Origin: Ktedonobacterales bacterium
Lineage (GTDB): Bacteria > Chloroflexota > Ktedonobacteria > Ktedonobacterales > JACDGC01
Length of the DNA stretch: 10,739 nt
Direction: 5' to 3'
NCBI GenBank assembly: GCA_013815535.1
Contig: JACDGC010000073.1
Span: 1-10,739, forward strand
Shown: positions 6,817 through 10,739 of the stretch, one piece after another
Layout: each line of letters opens with the position of its first letter
Position numbering within the stretch: position 1 is the stretch's first letter
Made by a program: the position numbers and the translations under genes
The notes under the pieces: model-generated
Database searches by the model: none
Seen by the model: the letters and a program-made list of their open reading frames with translations, nothing else
What the model was told of the DNA's origin: nothing

Positions 6817-6841
6817 TTGACCGGTCAAACACGGGTTTGAC
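6817..6841 (+). promoter_or_regulatory. Nested inverted repeats at the icd transcription start (operator or attenuator candidate)
   Basis: TTGACCGGTCAA (6817-6828) is a perfect 12-bp palindrome. Its right arm also belongs to a second inverted repeat, GTCAAAC (6824-6830) with GTTTGAC (6835-6841) and a 4-nt ACGG loop. The shared GTCAA can pair with either neighbour but not both. At the predicted start site this could be a repressor operator or two alternative leader RNA hairpins. No regulator can be named. Confidence 0.5.
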
Positions 6842-6902
6842 GGGAGCTTGGCGCGGGCTGGTCGCGCGTTCCCACCCACTCCACCTTGAGGCTGTTGCTC
6901 AA

Positions 6903-7982
6903 ATGGCATATGCAGTCACGCTGATCCCAGGGGACGGGACCGGCCCGGAAATCACCGAAGCGACGCGCCGGGTATTGGAAGCCACGGGCGTTGGGTTCGA
7001 CTGGCACGTGCACGAGGCTGGCCAAGTCACGCTGGAGCGTGAAGGCACCATCTTGCCACCACGTGTCCTCGACAGCATCCGCGCGACGGGGGTGGCCCTC
7101 AAAGGGCCAATCACCACGCCCATTGGCCGGGGGCTGCGCAGCGCGAACGTCACCCTGCGCAAGACGTTGGACCTCTATGCCAACATCCGCCCGGCAAAAT
7201 CCTTTCCGGGGTTGCGGTCGCGCTATCACAACGTCGACCTCATCATCATTCGCGAGAACACCGAAGATCTGTACGCGGGCATCGAGTTTCAGCGCGGCAC
7301 GCCCGACATGGACGAACTGGTGGCGTGGATCGATGAACATTCCCACGTCAAGCTGGACCGCGACGCCGCCATCAGCATCAAATATATCTCGGTCGCCGCA
7401 TCGCGCCGCATCGTGCGCTTCGCCTTTGACTATGCCGTGGCCAACAAGCGCCGCAAGGTGACAGCGGTGCACAAAGCCAACATCATGCGCTATTCGGATG
7501 GCCTCTTCTTGCAAATGGCGCAAGAGGTGGCACGTGAATATCCGCAGATCGCCTTCGAGGACCGCATCGTCGACAACATGTGCATGCAACTGGTGCAAAA
7601 ACCCGAGCTCTACGACGTGCTGGTGCTGCCCAACCTCTATGGCGACATCCTTTCGGATCTGTCGGCGGGCCTCATTGGTGGGCTCGGCGTCGCGCCTGGC
7701 GCGAACATCGGCGAACGCTATGCCGTCTTCGAGCCCGTGCATGGCAGCGCGCCGAAATATGCCGGGCAAAATAAGGTCAACCCGATGGCGATGATGTTCT
7801 CGGGGGCGCTGATGTTGCGCCATCTGGGCGAACGTGCCGCCGCCGAGAAGTTGGAGGCCGCGCTGGCCGCCACCATCGCCGAAGGTAAATTCGTCACCTA
7901 TGACCTCAAACCTTCCCCCGATGATAAATCCGCCGTTGGCACTTCGCAGGTCGCCGACGCCGTCATCACGCGCCTGGGGTAA
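6903..7982 (+). CDS. icd: Isocitrate dehydrogenase (isocitrate/isopropylmalate dehydrogenase family), probably NADP-type
   Basis: The enzyme oxidatively decarboxylates isocitrate to 2-oxoglutarate in the TCA cycle. From ATG 6903 it has 359 residues, closer to the compact IDH/IPMDH forms than to the 416-residue E. coli Icd. Motifs: LIPGDGTGPEI (7-17); KGPITTPIG (67-75); substrate loop RSANVTLRKTLDLYANIRP (79-97, with S80, N82, R86, R96); RENTEDLYAGIE (117-128, R117, Y124); HKANIMR with K191; D224; and LPNLYGDILSD with D248 and D252. The cofactor loop HGSAPKYAGQNKVNP has K285, Y286 and V292, and VTYDL has Y333. These match NADP determinants K344, Y345, V351 and Y391 of E. coli Icd; the R395 position is Pro337. 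A TTG at 6837 was rejected because the family starts at MAYAVTLIPGDG. GAGG lies 11 nt before the ATG. Homoisocitrate or tartrate-type activities are less likely alternatives. Confidence 0.9.
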   Translation: MAYAVTLIPGDGTGPEITEATRRVLEATGVGFDWHVHEAGQVTLEREGTILPPRVLDSIRATGVALKGPITTPIGRGLRSANVTLRKTLDLYANIRPAKSFPGLRSRYHNVDLIIIRENTEDLYAGIEFQRGTPDMDELVAWIDEHSHVKLDRDAAISIKYISVAASRRIVRFAFDYAVANKRRKVTAVHKANIMRYSDGLFLQMAQEVAREYPQIAFEDRIVDNMCMQLVQKPELYDVLVLPNLYGDILSDLSAGLIGGLGVAPGANIGERYAVFEPVHGSAPKYAGQNKVNPMAMMFSGALMLRHLGERAAAEKLEAALAATIAEGKFVTYDLKPSPDDKSAVGTSQVADAVITRLG

Positions 7983-8006
7983 GCGGGCCAGTGTGCACTG
8001 CCAGCC

Positions 8007-8792
8007 TCACGTCTGGTCGGCGTAGCGCCACCATGCGAAGGTCGCGGCGATGCCCCCACTGGCGCACAACACAACGAGCAACAAGCTCCCCAGATTAATG
8101 GTGGTCGCGGCTGGCCCCGCCGCCCCACTCAGCAACGCTGGCACGGCCCAGGGGAACAACGCCCCCACCCCCAGCGCGGCCAGAATCTGGGAAAAGAACA
8201 CCACCAAGAAGAGTGCCCCCACGGGTGCCAAGTATCCCCGCCCAGCGCTGGCAACCCAGGCAAAGGGGAGCACCAGCACAATCGTCAAGCCGCTGACCAG
8301 GGCGAAACGCCCCGTCGCCTGCACGAAGACCATGGCCGTGCCATTCGACAACCCAATCAGGGCACCCAGCACGAACCCCAACCCATACACCCAGATCGCC
8401 AGGCCCAGCGCCCACAGGCTTGCCACCAGCAGCTTGGCTGTGACAATGGTTGCGCGCCCAATGGGGAGCGCCAACAGATCTTTGGCCGTTCGGTCGCTGA
8501 ATTCGCGGCCAAAGAGCCAGATGACGATGATGCCAAACACGCAGAAGCCCCCAATCGCCACCCCCTGGGTCAAGACGCTCCAATACCCCCCCCAGTCTGC
8601 CACCAATCCCGAGGCGCGTGCCTTCACCGTCAGAGCGCTAAAATGGCTCGCCCACGCGGGATTTTTGAGGATCAGCAGGAAGAGGCCCACCATCAGGGGC
8701 ACCAGCGACAAGCCCAGCAGCGTTATGCGCGGAACCAGCGAGCGGCGCGCCTTCAGTTGCTCGGTCCAGATTGCTTCAGCGAGTGCGTGCAT
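8007..8792 (-). CDS. ABC-2 type transporter permease
   Basis: This 261-residue integral membrane protein has about six hydrophobic helices: near 22-42, 74-95, 117-145, 163-182, 187-213 and 231-253. A conserved cytoplasmic loop GREFSDRTAKDLLALPIGR follows the second helix and is typical of the bacitracin/lantibiotic-type ABC-2 permeases. It should form the membrane channel for the ATPase encoded just upstream; its start codon overlaps the ATPase gene end by 17 nt, implying translational coupling. It is the last gene of the tetR-ATPase-permease unit and ends 24 nt from the convergent icd stop, with no clear terminator there. The substrate is unknown; drug, peptide or lipid export are all possible. 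Confidence 0.87.
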   Translation of the reverse strand: MHALAEAIWTEQLKARRSLVPRITLLGLSLVPLMVGLFLLILKNPAWASHFSALTVKARASGLVADWGGYWSVLTQGVAIGGFCVFGIIVIWLFGREFSDRTAKDLLALPIGRATIVTAKLLVASLWALGLAIWVYGLGFVLGALIGLSNGTAMVFVQATGRFALVSGLTIVLVLPFAWVASAGRGYLAPVGALFLVVFFSQILAALGVGALFPWAVPALLSGAAGPAATTINLGSLLLVVLCASGGIAATFAWWRYADQT

Positions 8793-9714
8793 CGTCAGAC
8801 TCCTTAGCCGTCACGCCAACGAGGCGCAGAAATTGGGATTCGAGATCTTCTTCGAGGATGCTCAGCTTGGTCACTGCTTGGTCGGCCTCCACCAGCAAGC
8901 GCGCGATGCGCTCAGGGTGCGCCAGCGCGGCGGCGTCGCGCAGAACGAGGCCGTCGTCGTGTGCGTCATCCACCAGGATGCCCGCGCTGTCGAGGATCTG
9001 GCGGGTCGCGACGCGATCAAGGGTGTCGAGCACCAGCCAGCGCTGGCGATGCTGGTGCAGCGTCGCGGCATCCATCTCGGCAACACAACGCCCCTGGTGA
9101 AGGATGCCCACCCGTGTGGCGATGCGCGCGACTTCGCTCAGCAGGTGACTGGCCAGCAAGATGGTGATGCCAGCTTGCGCCAGCCCACGCAGCAACTCGC
9201 GCACCTCGACCACGCCAGCGGGATCGAGGCCGTTGATCGGTTCGTCCAGGATCAGCACTTTCGGCGAATGCAGCAGTGCTTTGGCGAGGCCAACGCGTTG
9301 GGCATTGCCAAGCGAGAGCGTGCCAGCACGGCGGTCAGCATAGGGCAGCAATCCCACGTGTTCCAGGGTACGCTGGACGGCATGTGGATCAGCCACGACG
9401 TGCAAACGCCGGGCAATCTCCAAGTTTTCGCGCACGGTCAGTTCTGGGTAGGCATAGGGCGTCTCGACCAAATAGCCCACTTGCCCCCACAGCGCATGCG
9501 TCTCTGGCCCCACTGGCTGCCCCAGCATGGTGATCGTGCCTGCCGTGGGCCGCACCATCCCCAACAGCATGCGAAGGGTGGTGGTCTTGCCCGCGCCATT
9601 CAGCCCCAGGAAGGCGTAGATCTCGCCGTGCTGCACGTGCAAAGCTACGCCTTCCACCACCGGGCGCGCTCCATAGTGCTTGGTCAGGTTATTGGTCGTG
9701 ATGGCTTCATTCAT
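8776..9714 (-). CDS. ABC transporter ATP-binding protein (BcrA/drug-export type)
   Basis: This 312-residue ATPase powers the ABC-2 permease encoded next to it. Visible motifs: Walker A GLNGAGKTT (37-45); a Q-loop region GYLVETPYAYPELT where E84 stands at the usual Gln position, as in many BcrA-like subunits; signature LSLGNAQR (133-140) in place of LSGGQ; Walker B KVLILDEPINGLDP (152-165, E158 catalytic); and switch histidine H190 in LLASHLLSEV. The roughly 90 residues after about 220 form the C-terminal extension common to drug and peptide exporters of this type. Its ATG overlaps the tetR stop in an ATGAATGA junction (8 nt), so translation is probably coupled. The substrate cannot be inferred from the ATPase. 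Confidence 0.92.
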   Translation of the reverse strand: MNEAITTNNLTKHYGARPVVEGVALHVQHGEIYAFLGLNGAGKTTTLRMLLGMVRPTAGTITMLGQPVGPETHALWGQVGYLVETPYAYPELTVRENLEIARRLHVVADPHAVQRTLEHVGLLPYADRRAGTLSLGNAQRVGLAKALLHSPKVLILDEPINGLDPAGVVEVRELLRGLAQAGITILLASHLLSEVARIATRVGILHQGRCVAEMDAATLHQHRQRWLVLDTLDRVATRQILDSAGILVDDAHDDGLVLRDAAALAHPERIARLLVEADQAVTKLSILEEDLESQFLRLVGVTAKESDDARTR

Positions 9715-10297
9715 ACGGTAATCGTCCTTTCAACAATGCATCGAAGGCTGTGTTGATGATATTCGGCAGGGCAGACACATCATCTTGTTCGGCCCAGATG
9801 GATAGGGCCGTGGTCAGCGTGGCGAGCCCCGCCGCCACCAACACCCACGCCGTGCGCTCCCCCGTCGGATACCCCAGCGCCGCCAGGATCAAGGCTTCCG
9901 TCGCGTGCTGCTGATCCCACTGGCGCGCGCGCAATGCGGGGACCGTGAAAATCAATCGTGTGCGTTGCAGCAGCACCGCATATGCCTCGGCGGGCAGAGG
10001 GGCCAGGCCTTCCAAAACAGCATGGCGCAGTTTTTCCCAGATGGGCTCGGTGGGTGGGCGTGCGGCCAGCCGCGCGACGAGCACAGGATCATATTCATCA
10101 GCCAGCACCACATCCTCTTTGGTGGGAAAATAGCGAAAAAAGGTCATATGAGAGACGCCTGCCGCTGTCGCGATCATTTCCACCGTCGTCGCTTCATACC
10201 CCTGGCTCAAAAACAAGCGCAGGGCATGCTGTTGCAACTGTTGGCGCATGAGGGCTTTTTTGCGATGCCGCAAACCACCATCGGCAGCTTTTGTCAT
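9707..10297 (-). CDS. TetR-family transcriptional regulator, likely repressor of the ABC operon
   Basis: From the ATG at 10297 the protein has 196 residues, usual for TetR regulators. The N-terminal DNA-binding domain is clear: RQQLQQHALRLFLSQGYEATTVEMIATAAGVSHMTFFRYFPTKEDVV, with the helix-turn-helix around TVEMIATAAGVSHMTFFRYF. The rest is an alpha-helical ligand-binding and dimer domain. An ATG 12 nt further upstream (10309) has its GAGGG directly abutting the codon. The chosen ATG has GGAGG 5 nt before it, so it is preferred. It is the first gene of an overlapping operon with the ATPase and permease, and two tandem operator-like repeats cover its promoter. The simplest model is an autorepressor released by a compound that the pump exports. 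Confidence 0.9.
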   Translation of the reverse strand: MTKAADGGLRHRKKALMRQQLQQHALRLFLSQGYEATTVEMIATAAGVSHMTFFRYFPTKEDVVLADEYDPVLVARLAARPPTEPIWEKLRHAVLEGLAPLPAEAYAVLLQRTRLIFTVPALRARQWDQQHATEALILAALGYPTGERTAWVLVAAGLATLTTALSIWAEQDDVSALPNIINTAFDALLKGRLPYE

Positions 10298-10320
10298 AAC
10301 TCCCTCCATCCCTCATTTTT

Positions 10321-10350
10321 GTTATTCACTAACATTTGTTATACACTAAC
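10321..10350. promoter_or_regulatory. Tandem 13-bp operator-like repeats at the tetR promoter
   Basis: On the minus strand the two copies are GTTAGTGTATAAC (10350-10338) and GTTAGTGAATAAC (10333-10321), 12 of 13 identical, separated by AAAT. Each copy is itself an imperfect palindrome with GTTA and TAAC ends. Centres are 17 bp apart. The upstream copy contains the -10 hexamer and the downstream copy covers the predicted start site, so a bound dimer of TetR at either would block transcription. Confidence 0.6.
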
Positions 10351-10366
10351 TCAATAACCCTGTCAA
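10338..10366 (-). promoter_or_regulatory. Promoter of the tetR-ABC operon
   Basis: A perfect TTGACA (10366-10361) and TATAAC (10343-10338, 5 of 6) are spaced by exactly 17 nt on the minus strand. The predicted start near 10331 gives a leader of about 34 nt to the ATG at 10297. It is the best sigma70-type promoter in the window and overlaps the operator-like repeats. Confidence 0.68.
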
Positions 10367-10385
10367 GGGATTGGCGGATGTGAGA

Positions 10386-10391
10386 TATACT
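10386..10391 (+). promoter_or_regulatory. Candidate -10 element for the gene at 10427
   Basis: TATACT (5 of 6) lies 35 nt before the ATG at 10427. No acceptable -35 was found at 16-18 nt upstream; TTGGCG at 10371-10376 is too close. It would fire divergently from the tetR promoter. Confidence 0.33.
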
Positions 10392-10426
10392 GCGCAGAGA
10401 AACCGTTCGCAGGAGGCGCTCCCCCC

Positions 10427-10739
10427 ATGCTCTATGCCCACAAAGTGACCGCCGCGCTCGAAGCCAAACGCGCCGGGTTCGGGAGCGGCGAAGATAGCTT
10501 CGCGGCGGCGCTCGCGGCTTATCGTGGCGCACTGAGCGACCTGGCGGCGACCTTCCCCACCAGCACGCTCCTGGCAGAGAGGCTAGGGCGCGCCCAGATG
10601 GGCAGCGGAGCGCGCCCGACCGCGCGCTATGACGCCTGGGTGGCGCAGGCGTCAACGGGCGATCTGCCGCTCTTGCCGCTGGGTCGTGGGTTCGCGCACC
10701 ACGCGGAGGCCCGTGAATGGGCCGAGGTCGCCATCCGCC
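10427..10739 (+). CDS. N-terminal part of an unidentified protein (possibly NurA-like), cut by window edge
   Basis: The frame is open from ATG 10427 to the right edge (104 codons). AGGAGG at 10411-10416 lies 10 nt before the ATG, the strongest ribosome-binding site in the window. The visible part is mostly Ala-rich helix (MLYAHKVTAALEAKRAGFG, then SFAAALAAYRGALSDLAATF), followed by RYDAWVAQASTGDLPLLPLG and FAHHAEAREWAEVAIR. The latter resembles, from memory, the segment ahead of the metal-binding DG motif of bacterial NurA-domain nucleases. The diagnostic acidic residues would lie beyond the window, so the family call is weak. That this is a real gene is well supported by start, frame and codon use. 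Confidence 0.6.
   Translation, partial: MLYAHKVTAALEAKRAGFGSGEDSFAAALAAYRGALSDLAATFPTSTLLAERLGRAQMGSGARPTARYDAWVAQASTGDLPLLPLGRGFAHHAEAREWAEVAIR

Noticed and set aside
6825..7823. A 332-codon minus-strand open frame opposite icd
   Set aside because: It mirrors the codon pattern of icd, whose dehydrogenase motifs are intact; there is no plausible start site or family match.
7983..8006. CAGTG-TG-CACTG inverted repeat between icd and the permease gene as a bidirectional terminator
   Set aside because: The stem is 5 bp with a 2-nt loop and no flanking T or A tract; too weak to call.
8050..9756. A 568-codon plus-strand open frame opposite the ABC permease and ATPase
   Set aside because: It is antisense to two genes with complete ABC motifs and overlapping starts. 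Its translation is low-complexity and matches no family; long antisense frames are common in GC-rich DNA.
10298..10309. ATG at 10309 as the tetR start
   Set aside because: Its purine run abuts the codon with no spacing, while ATG 10297 has GGAGG 5 nt upstream.

Overview
The window comes from a high-GC (roughly 60% by eye) free-living bacterium. The gene types and protein styles (three-cysteine LarE, NurA-like protein, DUF4190 protein, GH39-like hydrolase) would fit Chloroflexota, but that placement is only a guess. I saw no mobile element, CRISPR array, rRNA or tRNA. Every gap between genes is under 300 bases.

Layout, left to right. (1) 1-1111, minus: a membrane-anchored clan GH-A (GH39-like) glycoside hydrolase that runs off the left edge. 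Divergent from it, 1330-2451 plus is a secreted phosphoesterase of the acid phosphatase/phospholipase C superfamily. (2) 2700-3971, plus: an HD-domain dNTP triphosphohydrolase (dgt). It converges on a minus-strand pair, larE (5093-5977) then folE (4010-5041). (3) 6195-6692, plus: a small DUF4190 membrane protein with a Tyr/Pro/Gly hexapeptide-repeat tail, closed by a strong intrinsic terminator. (4) 6903-7982, plus: a compact isocitrate dehydrogenase with a consensus extended -10 promoter and an unusual set of nested inverted repeats at its predicted transcription start. (5) 8007-10297, minus: an overlapping operon of TetR regulator, ABC ATPase and ABC-2 permease, with a consensus promoter overlain by two 13-bp tandem operator-like repeats. 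(6) 10427 to the right edge, plus: the N-terminus of an unidentified, perhaps NurA-like, protein.

The most notable item is folE. GTP cyclohydrolase I is interrupted by a 157-residue in-frame mini-intein (nt 4136-4606, residues C146-N302). It sits inside the active-site H-x-C motif, directly before the cysteine that is the third zinc ligand. That cysteine would serve both as the +1 splicing nucleophile and as a catalytic metal ligand, so the unspliced precursor should be inactive and pterin/folate synthesis would depend on protein splicing. The intein has blocks A, B, F and G, no room for a homing endonuclease, and a Gly-Asn rather than His-Asn C-terminus.

The genes fall into small independent units: envelope hydrolases, nucleotide and cofactor metabolism (dgt, larE-folE), central carbon metabolism (icd), and a self-regulated BcrA-like exporter. 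Only larE-folE and tetR-ATPase-permease look like operons.
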